Notes: generated from the letters alone by a model not told the origin. A stretch of DNA of 5,088 nt from CAZEBW01 sp964510205 (GCA_964510205.1 CAZEBW010000141.1:1-5088), one strand, 5' to 3'. Positions 1-5,088 are shown, counted from the first letter of the stretch. Made by a program: numbers and translations.

Positions 1-40
1 CAATGACATTTGCCCCAAGACTGAAATGCACCTATCCGCT

Positions 41-56
41 TTTGCCAATTGACAAA
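41..56. promoter_or_regulatory. Candidate operator palindrome overlapping the -35 box
   Basis: The 16 bases TTTGCCAATTGACAAA form an inverted repeat centred on CAATTG between 48 and 49. Seven of the eight base pairs match; only 45/52 fails. The right half overlaps the -35 hexamer at 49-54, so a dimeric protein bound here would block RNA polymerase. This is the classic position for a repressor site. The symmetry and TTG/CAA ends recall MarR-type operators, but the regulator family cannot be fixed from one site. A second, weaker inverted repeat (ACAAA at 52-56, TTTGT at 63-67) lies in the promoter spacer. The symmetry is seen directly; the operator role is inferred. Part of the match is shared with the -35 box itself, so chance is not excluded. 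Confidence 0.45.
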
Positions 57-77
57 TCTCTGTTTGTTGAGTATAAT
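49..77 (+). promoter_or_regulatory. Consensus sigma-70-type promoter
   Basis: TTGACA at 49-54 and TATAAT at 72-77 are both perfect matches to the housekeeping-sigma consensus and are separated by exactly 17 bases. Transcription would start near 83-86, giving a leader of roughly 285-290 bases before the ATG at 372. No other gene lies between, so this is the most likely promoter of the large secreted protein. A promoter this close to consensus should be strong when not repressed, which fits with the palindrome over its -35 box. Nothing in the sequence suggests an activator-dependent promoter. Confidence 0.85.
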
Positions 78-102
78 TGTAGTTGCCGCTAAAAAGCTCA
101 AG
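78..102. repeat. Imperfect direct repeat, left copy
   Basis: TGTAGTTG at 78-85, followed by GCTA and an A-rich run ending in TCAAG, is repeated at 317-338 as TGTAGTTG, GCTA, an A-rich run and TCAAG, with small gaps. The two copies bracket most of the leader. This could be a trace of duplication, paired protein sites, or chance in AT-rich DNA. No terminal inverted repeats or transposase indicate a mobile element. Confidence 0.25.
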
Positions 103-115
103 GAGGTCCATCGCT

Positions 116-238
116 TTGAGGACCCAAGGCCGCCAGCGATCCTCGCTATGTTATCCTCACCGACGGGAAGTTCAAATTTCGATGTTGCTACTCGTTTTTC
201 AATGGAAGTCAACTTGCACCATGAGGGATGTTTCTTAG
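116..238 (+). CDS. Possible 40-codon leader peptide (low confidence)
   Basis: A very strong Shine-Dalgarno, AAGGAGGT at 100-107, is followed after 8 bases by TTG at 116. The frame runs 40 codons to TAG at 236-238. The predicted peptide starts MRTQGRQRSS, is basic and has no recognised domain; a short hydrophobic run (MLLLVF) lies near residues 23-28. There is no run of one amino acid that would mark a classic amino-acid attenuator. The GGTCC/GGACC hairpin (105-109 with 120-124) would partly bury the Shine-Dalgarno and place the TTG in its loop. The stop codon falls inside the 217-250 hairpin, an arrangement that could couple translation to readthrough. Against it are the rare start codon, lack of known homology and short length. 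The ribosome-site match may be coincidental. Confidence 0.2.
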   Translation: MRTQGRQRSSLCYPHRREVQISMLLLVFQWKSTCTMRDVS

Positions 239-260
239 TCCATGCCGGTGTTTTTGTTTT
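217..260 (+). terminator. Attenuator-like hairpin with T-rich tract in the leader (weak)
   Basis: CACC at 217-220 can pair with GGTG at 247-250. Inside it, either ATG (221-223) pairs with CAT (241-243), or GGAT (226-229) pairs with GTCC (238-241). The 3' arm is followed at once by TTTTTGTTTT at 251-260, nine T in ten bases. The order of stem then U-tract is that of an intrinsic terminator, and its place inside a leader suggests attenuation. The stem is short and interrupted, so it would be a weak terminator at best. Seen: base pairing and T-tract. Inferred: function. Confidence 0.22.
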
Positions 261-316
261 CGGTTCCGCACATCTAATTTATGCGAAGGGGGGTGGTCGT
301 CGCCCAACAAAACGAA

Positions 317-338
317 TGTAGTTGGCTAGAAAATCAAG
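317..338. repeat. Imperfect direct repeat, right copy
   Basis: This matches the copy at 78-102: the first eight bases (TGTAGTTG) are identical, and GCTA, an A-rich run and TCAAG follow in the same order, with two short gaps. It sits just upstream of the ribosome binding site. It also contains TAG at 327-329 in the frame of the large gene, which closes that frame upstream. Confidence 0.25.
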
Positions 339-358
339 AATAGAAAACCAAAACTGGA

Positions 359-365
359 AAAGGAG
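359..365 (+). promoter_or_regulatory. Ribosome binding site of the large gene
   Basis: AAAGGAG at 359-365 ends six bases before the ATG at 372, near-ideal spacing. Together with an in-frame TAG at 327-329, no other ATG between them, and a signal peptide beginning directly at this ATG, it fixes the start. Confidence 0.9.
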
Positions 366-371
366 AAAGAG

Positions 372-452
372 ATGCGTAAACGATTGACTACTTTGTTACC
401 CGTTGTGGTGGCAGTACTCATGGTGCTGACCATGGCCATCCCGGCTCTGGCC
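372..452 (+). other. Sec signal peptide (residues 1-27)
   Basis: The N-terminus has the three expected parts: a basic start (MRKR), a hydrophobic core of Leu, Val and Ala (about residues 8-23), and an Ala-Leu-Ala signal peptidase I site at 25-27, followed by Asn-Pro-Pro. No lipobox cysteine is present, so release rather than lipoprotein anchoring is expected. There is no twin-arginine pattern. A propeptide-like stretch, rich in charged residues, runs to about residue 92 before the peptidase core. Confidence 0.93.
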
Positions 453-3400
453 AACCCTCCGGCTCCTGATGGGGAGGAAGCGCCGGTTACATTGCAGCCC
501 GACGTAGATCAGAGGCCCACCGTTCGTCAGCCTAAGGCCATTGATCAGCCCAACATCAAGGACTACTTGCGCAATCGCAGACGGCAAGAGCTGTTGGAGG
601 CTGGCCAAATTGCTGAGGCCAACGCCCTGTCCCTGGCCGCCGACGATCGTGTGCTGGTGATCCTGGTCGAGTTCGCTGGCACCGACGTCTTCACCTGGGA
701 GGCGGGCGTCTCCACTTGGGATCCCTATGGCAGGGCTGACTCGTCCGAAGCCGTGCTGGATGAAGATGGCGCCGTGATCGTCGGCGATTGCTCCAACATC
801 ATCACCGAGACCACGGTGTTCACCTACACGGGCCCGCTGCACAACGAGATGCCGGCGCCAGTCTCGCCGGAGGATCGCTCAGGCAATTCTATCTGGACTG
901 AGGACTTCAGCCCGCAGTGGTTCGACAGCTTCATGTTCGGCGACGGCGTGGTGTTCGACTACACCATGCAGGACGGCACGCCCGTGTTCGAGGACTTCAC
1001 CAGCCAGTCGGTCAGGGACTACTACCTGGACATGTCTGGGGGAGAGTACGAGATCGAGGGCGACGTCGTTGGCTGGGTGCAGTTGCCTCACTCCACTTGG
1101 TGGTACGCGGCCGACCAGTGCCCGGGTGCCCGTTCCGGCGGAGGGAGCTGGCAAGGAGCTATCCCCGGCGCAGCCAACACCGACACCTTGGTAACAGACG
1201 CCCTGGACGCCGTCAACGCCATCAGCGATACCCTCAGTTGGGAATTCAACTGGGCCGACTACGATAAGGACGGCGACGGCTTCATTGACCGCCTGTGGAT
1301 CGTCCACTCCGGTTACGGTGAGGAGGACAGCACCACGCTGCTCAACCGCACCGACTATGGCGAGGCCTCTATGTGGTCGCACTCCGGTGGCGTCTCGCCG
1401 CCTTACGAGGTGGCGCCGGGCATCTCCGCTGGCCCGTACATCATGATGCCGGAGAACGGCGGCATCGGCGTGTTCGCTCACGAGTATGGTCACAACCTGG
1501 GCGCGGACGACCTGTACGCCTACGGCTATGGCGACACCTCGGCCGGCTTCTGGACCTTGATGGCCGATGACTGGACGGGCCATCCCATCGGCTTTGAGCC
1601 GCCGGCGGTGGACCCCTGGCATCTGGACAACTGGGGCTGGCTCGATCCTTACATCGTTACCGATACTGCCCAGGTGTACGAGGTCACTCTGGGCCAGGCC
1701 AGCGAGTTCCCCGCTGGAGAAGACATCTACCGTGGGGCCAAGATCGAATTGCCAGACGGCTTGCTTGAACTGGCAGTACCCCTTTGGCAGGGCGACTACT
1801 ATTGGTGGGGCGGCAAGAAAGATCTGTCCAACGCCATGATGACCACCAAGGACCCCATCGCCATCCCCGAAGGAGGGGCCACTCTGTCCTTCGACCTGGT
1901 CTATGACATCGAGGACGAGTGGGATTTCCTGTGGATCCAGGTCTCGACCGTCCCTTCGCCAGATCCTTCCGGTGTTGACTGGGATACCCTCACCAACGAG
2001 AACACCCAGTGCGAGCACGATCCGAGCTGGATTGGCTACATGTATGGCTTCCCCGAAGACCTGTGCGGGGCTGGACTGGGCGGTTTCTATGGTTGGAACG
2101 AGAACTGGCCCGATCCCGAAGTGCAGGAGTTCGACCTGAGCGCCTACGCCGGCCAGAGCATCTACTTGCGCTTCTGGTTCATGACCGACTGGGCCACCAC
2201 CTACACCGGCGCCTTCGTGGACGACGTGCAGGTCACGGCGGACGGCGACCTCCTCTTCTCCGACGACGCCGAAGGCGATGCCAAGTGGGACCACGAGGCC
2301 CCCTGGCAGCGCAGCGATGGCACCATGGCCTTCACCCACAACCTCTACTTGCAGTGGCGCAACGTGAATGAGAATGGCGGCTACGACAGCGCGCTGGGCG
2401 AAGAGCGCTGGCGCTTCGGCCCGTCCAACACCGGCCTGCTGGTGTGGTACAACAACAACTTCTACACCGACAACGAGATCTATAGCTATCTCGAAGATGA
2501 CAACGGCTACGGTCCCAAGGGCCGCATGTTGGTAGTGGACTCGCACCCCGCTCCCTATCGGGATCCCGATGTGGCATCAGTGTGGCTCGGCCTCGAGCAC
2601 ACCAACTTGAGCGGTCGAGGGATGATGCGCGATGCGCCGTTCACCCTTCAGGATACGGTAGCTTTCACTTACCCCTATGGATATAATCCGGACACCGGCG
2701 CATACGATCTGCCGAAGGACTTCTCTGGTAGGCCGGCGGTGAGCAGCTTCCACGATTCCATGGGCTACTATCCTGGCGTGGCCGACGAGGGGGATGGCAG
2801 CTACTGGAACACTGTGGACTGGGATGCCAGCGCGGCCATGCCCGCCCTGGGCGCCTATACCGTGGCCGGTGGCCCGGACTATCCTGGTTACCACGCCCAG
2901 TACATAGCAGGAGGTTGGTGGCTGGGCTATGCAGGCGTGGGTGGCTCCGGTAACCCAGGCGACGACGACGTGCAGTACGGCTGGCACGTGGAGTTGGTCG
3001 AGGAAGCAGAGGATCACACTTGGGCCACCGTTCGCATCTGGAACAGCAGGAAGGAACTGGACGCTTCCTTCGAGGTAGATACTACTGCTGCTGAGCAGGG
3101 AGATGAACTGGCCTACACTTGCGACGTGGAGAACATCGGCACCAAAATAGACGGCCTGGTCGTCATTCCTCTGGACCCGGACAAGGTCGAATACGTGCCC
3201 AAGAGCGCGTTCGGTGGCGTGGCGCCCATGCCTTGCGGTCTCTCGACGGGAGAACTGGTCGAGCTATACGCATCTGGCGGGTGGAGTGCTCTCGCGGACG
3301 TGGCCCTCAACAACACGGCTGATGTCTGCTCCATCGTGGGGACCAAGTACCTAGGCACTGGCCATAAGACCAAGTTTGGCTTTTCCGTCAAGGTGAAGGT

Positions 3401-5088
3401 CGGGGGCGGCGATATCGAAATGACCGCCAACTTCTTCGAGCAAGGAGAAATACTCCAGAAAGAGGCAGCCAACACCGTCAGCGTCACGGCCAGGATCTAC
3501 TTGCCCATGCTCTTCAAGACCTACACCCCGCCAGCGTTCGAGGTCACCATCCTGCACACCAACGACACCCACGCGCACCTGGAATCCTTCCAGCCGTGGG
3601 GGGAGGTCCTGCAGGGTGGCGTGGCGCGGCGCTACACCGCCATTCAGCAGGTGAAAGCTGAGGGCGGCAACGTGGTGCTGGTGGACGCTGGCGATGCCTT
3701 CCAGGGAACCCTGTTCTTCAACGTCTGGGAGGGCGAAGAAGAGGCCTACTTCATGAACGCTCTCGGATACCAGGCCATGGCCGTGGGCAACCACGAATTC
3801 GACCTGGGCCCTGCTGCGTTAGCCGACTTCATCGGCCTGGCCGACTTCCCGGTGCTGAGCGCCAACATAGACGCTTCTGCCGAGACCACTCTGGCCGGGC
3901 TTATCCCAGCCTACACCGTCCTGGACGTGGCTGGCGAGCAGGTTGGCGTCTTCGGCCTGACTACCGAGGAGGCATCCATCATCTCCAGTCCCGGCCCCAA
4001 CGTTGTCTTCAATGACGTCATCGCGTCGGCGGAGGCAACCGTGGCCGAGTTGGAGGGGATGGGGATCAACAAAATCGTGGCCCTGAGTCACGTCGGCTAC
4101 AGTGCAGACCAGGACCTGGCGGCTGCGGTGGATGGCATTGACGTCATCGTCAGCGGCCACTCGCATGCCCTGCTGGGCAGCATGGCGGGAGCCGATGGTC
4201 CCTATCCCACGGTAGTAACCTCGCCTGCTGGTGACAAGGTGCTGATCGTCAGCGCCCAAGAGTGGGGCAAGTACTTGGGCCGCCTCAACGTTGCCTTCAC
4301 CGCCGATGGCAAGGTGCAAAGCTACACCGGCGAGCCCATCTTCATAGACGAGAGCTTCGCCGAGGATGCCACCATCGCGGCTGACGTGGCCACCTTCGCC
4401 GAGCCCATCGAGGAACTGAAGAACACGGTCATCGGCCAGACAGCGGTGAACCTAGAGGGCACGCGAGAGTTGGTGCGCAGCCAGGAGACCAACCTGGGCA
4501 ACCTGATCTGCGACGCCATGCTGTGGGAGACGGCTGCAGAAAACACCCAGATCTGCGTCCAGAACGGCGGCGGCATCCGGGCCAGCATCCCCCCTGGCGA
4601 CGTGACCATGGGGCAAGTGCTGGAGGTGCTGCCCTTCGGCAACCAGATTTCCACCTTCGGTCTGACGGGGGCCGACGTATGGGCTGCTCTGGAGAACGGC
4701 GTCAGCCAGTACGAGACTGGGGCGGGCCGCTTCGCGCAGGTGGGTGGATTGAGGTACTACTTCGATCCGAGCCTGGCGGTAGGCTCGCGCGTCGTCAACG
4801 TGGAGGTCAAGAACGCAGAAGGCGGCTATGACCCCATTGATCTGGATGCGGTCTACAAGCTGGTTTCCAACGACTTCCTACGTCGTGGTGGTGACGGCTA
4901 CGATATGTTTGCCGAAAACGCCATTGACCCCTACGACTTTGGTGCGGTGCTGGCCGACGCGGTAGCCGACTACATCGGGGAGAATTCACCGGTTAGCCCC
5001 GCGGTAGAGGGTCGTATCACCAAAGTGGAGCCTGAGTCCCCGTCCCTAGTTCATCTTTCTTGGGCTGAGGACGATGTGTACCACACCA
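372..5088 (+). CDS. Secreted M6 metallopeptidase / 5'-nucleotidase fusion protein (3' end beyond window)
   Basis: A single frame stays open from 372 to the last base, 1,572 whole codons, with no stop and no frameshift. The M6 zinc motif (codon 370, base 1479) and the 5'-nucleotidase motifs (codons 1065-1265) fall in the same register as the ATG. Order: signal peptide, M6 immune-inhibitor-A-like peptidase, VEG-like sandwich, C-terminal M6 region, DUF11-like module, short seam, complete 5'-nucleotidase, start of another module. The protein is exported; no membrane anchor, sortase motif or S-layer domain is visible in the part present. It is rich in Asp, Glu, Trp and Tyr and poor in Lys, as many secreted proteins are. 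Immune inhibitor A is usually about 800 residues and UshA-type nucleotidases about 550, so this is roughly their sum plus linkers. Expected activities: proteolysis of extracellular protein and release of phosphate from nucleotides. Domain identities are from motifs; the substrates are not known. The true C-terminus is not seen. Confidence 0.93.
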   Translation, partial: MRKRLTTLLPVVVAVLMVLTMAIPALANPPAPDGEEAPVTLQPDVDQRPTVRQPKAIDQPNIKDYLRNRRRQELLEAGQIAEANALSLAADDRVLVILVEFAGTDVFTWEAGVSTWDPYGRADSSEAVLDEDGAVIVGDCSNIITETTVFTYTGPLHNEMPAPVSPEDRSGNSIWTEDFSPQWFDSFMFGDGVVFDYTMQDGTPVFEDFTSQSVRDYYLDMSGGEYEIEGDVVGWVQLPHSTWWYAADQCPGARSGGGSWQGAIPGAANTDTLVTDALDAVNAISDTLSWEFNWADYDKDGDGFIDRLWIVHSGYGEEDSTTLLNRTDYGEASMWSHSGGVSPPYEVAPGISAGPYIMMPENGGIGVFAHEYGHNLGADDLYAYGYGDTSAGFWTLMADDWTGHPIGFEPPAVDPWHLDNWGWLDPYIVTDTAQVYEVTLGQASEFPAGEDIYRGAKIELPDGLLELAVPLWQGDYYWWGGKKDLSNAMMTTKDPIAIPEGGATLSFDLVYDIEDEWDFLWIQVSTVPSPDPSGVDWDTLTNENTQCEHDPSWIGYMYGFPEDLCGAGLGGFYGWNENWPDPEVQEFDLSAYAGQSIYLRFWFMTDWATTYTGAFVDDVQVTADGDLLFSDDAEGDAKWDHEAPWQRSDGTMAFTHNLYLQWRNVNENGGYDSALGEERWRFGPSNTGLLVWYNNNFYTDNEIYSYLEDDNGYGPKGRMLVVDSHPAPYRDPDVASVWLGLEHTNLSGRGMMRDAPFTLQDTVAFTYPYGYNPDTGAYDLPKDFSGRPAVSSFHDSMGYYPGVADEGDGSYWNTVDWDASAAMPALGAYTVAGGPDYPGYHAQYIAGGWWLGYAGVGGSGNPGDDDVQYGWHVELVEEAEDHTWATVRIWNSRKELDASFEVDTTAAEQGDELAYTCDVENIGTKIDGLVVIPLDPDKVEYVPKSAFGGVAPMPCGLSTGELVELYASGGWSALADVALNNTADVCSIVGTKYLGTGHKTKFGFSVKVKVGGGDIEMTANFFEQGEILQKEAANTVSVTARIYLPMLFKTYTPPAFEVTILHTNDTHAHLESFQPWGEVLQGGVARRYTAIQQVKAEGGNVVLVDAGDAFQGTLFFNVWEGEEEAYFMNALGYQAMAVGNHEFDLGPAALADFIGLADFPVLSANIDASAETTLAGLIPAYTVLDVAGEQVGVFGLTTEEASIISSPGPNVVFNDVIASAEATVAELEGMGINKIVALSHVGYSADQDLAAAVDGIDVIVSGHSHALLGSMAGADGPYPTVVTSPAGDKVLIVSAQEWGKYLGRLNVAFTADGKVQSYTGEPIFIDESFAEDATIAADVATFAEPIEELKNTVIGQTAVNLEGTRELVRSQETNLGNLICDAMLWETAAENTQICVQNGGGIRASIPPGDVTMGQVLEVLPFGNQISTFGLTGADVWAALENGVSQYETGAGRFAQVGGLRYYFDPSLAVGSRVVNVEVKNAEGGYDPIDLDAVYKLVSNDFLRRGGDGYDMFAENAIDPYDFGAVLADAVADYIGENSPVSPAVEGRITKVEPESPSLVHLSWAEDDVYHT
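648..1661 (+). other. Peptidase M6 catalytic domain (residues about 93-430)
   Basis: This is the zinc endopeptidase core of the immune inhibitor A family. The first strand is RVLVILVEF (93-101). GPLHNEM (154-160) matches the family's 'gplHN' block. A calcium-loop-like segment at 296-306 has Asp at 296, 298, 300, 302 and 306, and is followed by the family block IVHSGYGEE (310-318). MWSHS occupies 334-338. The zinc site HEYGHNLGADD spans 370-380 and fits HExxHxxGxxD: His370, His374 and Asp380 are the expected ligands and Glu371 the general base. The Met-turn block FWTLMADDWTG places Met397 as the Met-turn residue. All key positions are present, so an active enzyme is expected. Family members cut proteins such as antibacterial peptides and matrix proteins in Bacillus; the substrate here is unknown. 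Confidence 0.93.
1764..2246 (+). other. Immune inhibitor A VEG-like beta-sandwich (residues about 465-625)
   Basis: The stretch follows the pattern of the MAM/VEG-like domain next to the catalytic core of InhA proteins: YWWGGKKDLSNAMM near 477-490 (family 'sG.gdnldntm'), VYDIEDEWDFLWIQVST from 510 (family 'wYdiEedwDya.v.vS'), DLSAYAGQSIYLRFWFMTDW from 588 (family 'DLSaYaGk.v.lrFry.tD') and GAFVDDVQV from 613 (family 'G..iDDi.v'). These match in order and spacing, with a variable Trp-rich insert between. In the family this module packs against the peptidase and may bind substrate or carbohydrate. No catalytic role is expected. Confidence 0.85.
2286..3008 (+). other. C-terminal region of the M6 peptidase (residues about 640-880)
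   Basis: Family blocks continue past the VEG-like domain: NLYLQWRN (657-664) with GGYDSAL just after, matching 'yYLvEwRn..gyD.gl'; NTGLLVWY (686-693) matching 'gpGlliWY'; FYTDNE (697-702); and RMLVVDSHPAP (718 onward) matching 'g.l.vvDahp'. This shows that the M6 part is full length rather than a truncated catalytic core. Residues about 735-880 have many Tyr, Gly, Asp and Trp, and I see no separate named domain there; the final WATVRIWN strand (about 889-896) looks like the closing beta strand before the next module. Confidence 0.75.
3072..3491 (+). other. DUF11/CARDB-like Ig-type module (residues about 901-1040)
   Basis: The segment begins with an EVDTTAAEQGDELAYTCDVENIGT pattern typical of 'd.s...a..Gd.vtYti.v.N.G' beta modules and ends with AANTVSVTA, the usual closing strand of that fold. 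Between them come alternating hydrophobic strands and a 'P...VEYVPKSAFGG' section matching the 'vp.gv.yv.gSa..g' portion of DUF11-type repeats. Such modules act as stalks or spacers in exported bacterial proteins. Cysteines at about 917, 959 and 991 could form a disulfide after export. The exact family is uncertain; the fold class is reasonably sure. Confidence 0.65.
3495..3518 (+). other. YLP seam motif between the two enzymes (residues 1042-1049)
   Basis: IYLPMLFK, followed by Thr-Tyr-Thr-Pro-Pro, resembles the 'YLPLVLKN' motif that I associate with secreted proteins of Chloroflexota, where it often stands close to the C-terminus after an Ig-like module. Here it sits between the DUF11-like module and the first strand of the 5'-nucleotidase. 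It therefore looks like the old end of the protease protein. The taxon association is from general familiarity, not a search. Confidence 0.55.
3537..4196 (+). other. 5'-nucleotidase metallophosphatase domain (residues about 1056-1275)
   Basis: This is the two-metal catalytic domain of the UshA/CD73 family. LHTNDTHAHL gives metal ligands Asp1065 and His1067. LVDAGDAFQGT gives the bridging Asp1108. GNHEFDLG gives Asn1140, the catalytic His1141 and its partner Asp1144, equivalent to UshA Asn116, His117 and Asp120. LSHVG gives His1240, and SGHSHALLG gives His1263 and His1265. Every expected ligand is present and in order, so hydrolysis of nucleoside phosphates is expected outside the cell. GHSH, rather than the GHSQ of E. 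coli UshA, is the commoner form in the family. Related members act on 2',3'-cyclic nucleotides, UDP-sugars or NAD, so exact substrate use is open. Confidence 0.95.
4425..5018 (+). other. 5'-nucleotidase C-terminal substrate-binding domain (residues about 1352-1549)
   Basis: The domain opens with VIGQTAVNLEGTRELVRSQE; Glu1372 begins ETNLGNLICDAM, the family signature. NGGGIR (1398-1403) supplies Asn1398 and Arg1403, matching the nucleotide-contacting Asn390 and Arg395 of human CD73. LPFGN places Phe1422 at the position of CD73 Phe417. RFAQVGGLRYYFD follows from 1453, and NDFLRRGGDGYDMF (1500-1513) puts Tyr1510 at the place of CD73 Phe500. The two aromatics that sandwich the base are thus kept as Phe and Tyr, the same pair type used for adenine and other bases. 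The domain closes with VEGRIT (1545-1550), the usual final strand. Confidence 0.95.
5019..5088 (+). other. Start of a further module after the nucleotidase (residues 1550-1572)
   Basis: After the last 5'-nucleotidase strand the frame continues without a stop through a Pro-Glu-Ser-Pro linker into SLVHLSWAEDDVYHT. The 'v.LsW.e.d.Y' pattern suits the first strand of a fibronectin type III-like domain, common at the ends of exported bacterial proteins, but only about 15 residues are visible. The protein is therefore longer than 1,572 residues and any cell-surface anchor would lie outside the window. Confidence 0.5.

Larger units (their letters stand above)
78..371 (+). other. Untranslated leader of the large secreted-protein gene
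   Basis: This stretch between the promoter and the ATG at 372 is visibly richer in A and T than the coding region and has no convincing conserved gene. Small inverted repeats are present: GGTCC (105-109) with GGACC (120-124), and AGCGA (135-139) with TCGCT (143-147). It also holds a possible short ORF (116-238) and a hairpin followed by a T-rich tract (217-260), listed separately. I do not recognise a known riboswitch class. The length is unusual for a simple leader and leaves room for post-initiation control. A reading frame in register with 49 spans much of the leader, but its only full-length start codon is the TTG of the -35 box and it has no ribosome binding site, so it is not called. 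Confidence 0.6.

Noticed and set aside
1..40. End of an upstream gene or its terminator
   Set aside because: No frame with coding character and no stem with T-run is visible in these 40 bases; only a short repeated TTTGCC (9-14 and 41-46) was noted.
49..321. A plus-strand 90-codon frame covering most of the leader
   Set aside because: Its start codon is the TTG of the -35 hexamer, upstream of the expected transcript start. The internal ATG at 148 has no ribosome binding site, and the protein shows no recognisable pattern.
84..371. A riboswitch in the long leader
   Set aside because: I could not match any conserved core or stem arrangement of a known class. The small hairpins seen are short and common by chance.
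1257..1289. Dockerin or EF-hand repeat in the Asp-rich segment at residues 296-306
   Set aside because: A single Asp-rich loop occurs at this place in M6 peptidases just before the IVHxGxGEE block. No second copy or dockerin helix follows, so it is read as part of the peptidase.
879..2546. A 555-codon minus-strand open frame opposite the protease
   Set aside because: It lies wholly opposite well-supported codons of the M6 domain. Long antisense frames arise readily opposite GC-rich coding DNA. The translation is Val/Gly/Ala/His-rich and shows no domain motif.
3492..3509. Possible separate start for the nucleotidase at the ATG of codon 1046 (3507), with a weak AGGA upstream
   Set aside because: The match is only AGGA, 11 bases away. 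The resulting protein would have no signal peptide although the nucleotidase family is exported, and the upstream frame is continuous, so one fused protein is simpler.
3351..4319. Minus-strand frames of about 150 codons opposite the nucleotidase (3351-3794, 3819-4319)
   Set aside because: They are mirror images of conserved nucleotidase codons and have no motifs of their own.

Overview
The window is dominated by one very large secreted-protein gene on the plus strand. It begins at 372 and is still open at the last base (1,572 whole codons, no stop). The moderately high-GC coding sequence, the modular exported protein and a short Ile-Tyr-Leu-Pro motif resembling the 'YLPLVLK' motif common in secreted proteins of Chloroflexota (Anaerolineae and relatives) suggest an uncultured or environmental Chloroflexota bacterium. 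That assignment rests on motif and style only; no phylogenetic marker is present.

Layout. Bases 1-40 hold nothing I can assign. At 49-77 there is a consensus-perfect sigma-70-type promoter (TTGACA, 17-bp spacer, TATAAT). A near-perfect 16-bp palindrome (41-56) overlaps its -35 box and looks like an operator. A leader of roughly 290 bases follows. It contains a strong Shine-Dalgarno followed by a possible 40-codon TTG-started leader ORF (116-238), and a weak hairpin followed by a T-rich tract (217-260). A clear ribosome binding site (359-365) then precedes the ATG at 372.

The protein reads, in order: Sec signal peptide (residues 1-27); M6-family (immune inhibitor A-like) metallopeptidase with intact zinc-site and Met-turn motifs (about 93-430); InhA 'VEG'-like beta-sandwich (about 465-625); the conserved C-terminal M6 region (about 640-880); a DUF11/CARDB-like Ig-type module (about 901-1040); an Ile-Tyr-Leu-Pro seam (1042-1049); a complete 5'-nucleotidase of the UshA/CD73 type (metallophosphatase core about 1056-1275, substrate-binding C-terminal domain about 1352-1549); and the start of a further module that runs off the window.

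The notable point is the fusion. A secreted metalloprotease and a secreted 5'-nucleotidase, each with its recognisable active-site residues, lie in one uninterrupted reading frame. If expressed as one polypeptide it would combine protein digestion with nucleotide dephosphorylation outside the cell. This would suit scavenging of peptides, nucleosides and phosphate from dead cells, or acting on host or neighbour cells; the biological role is inference.
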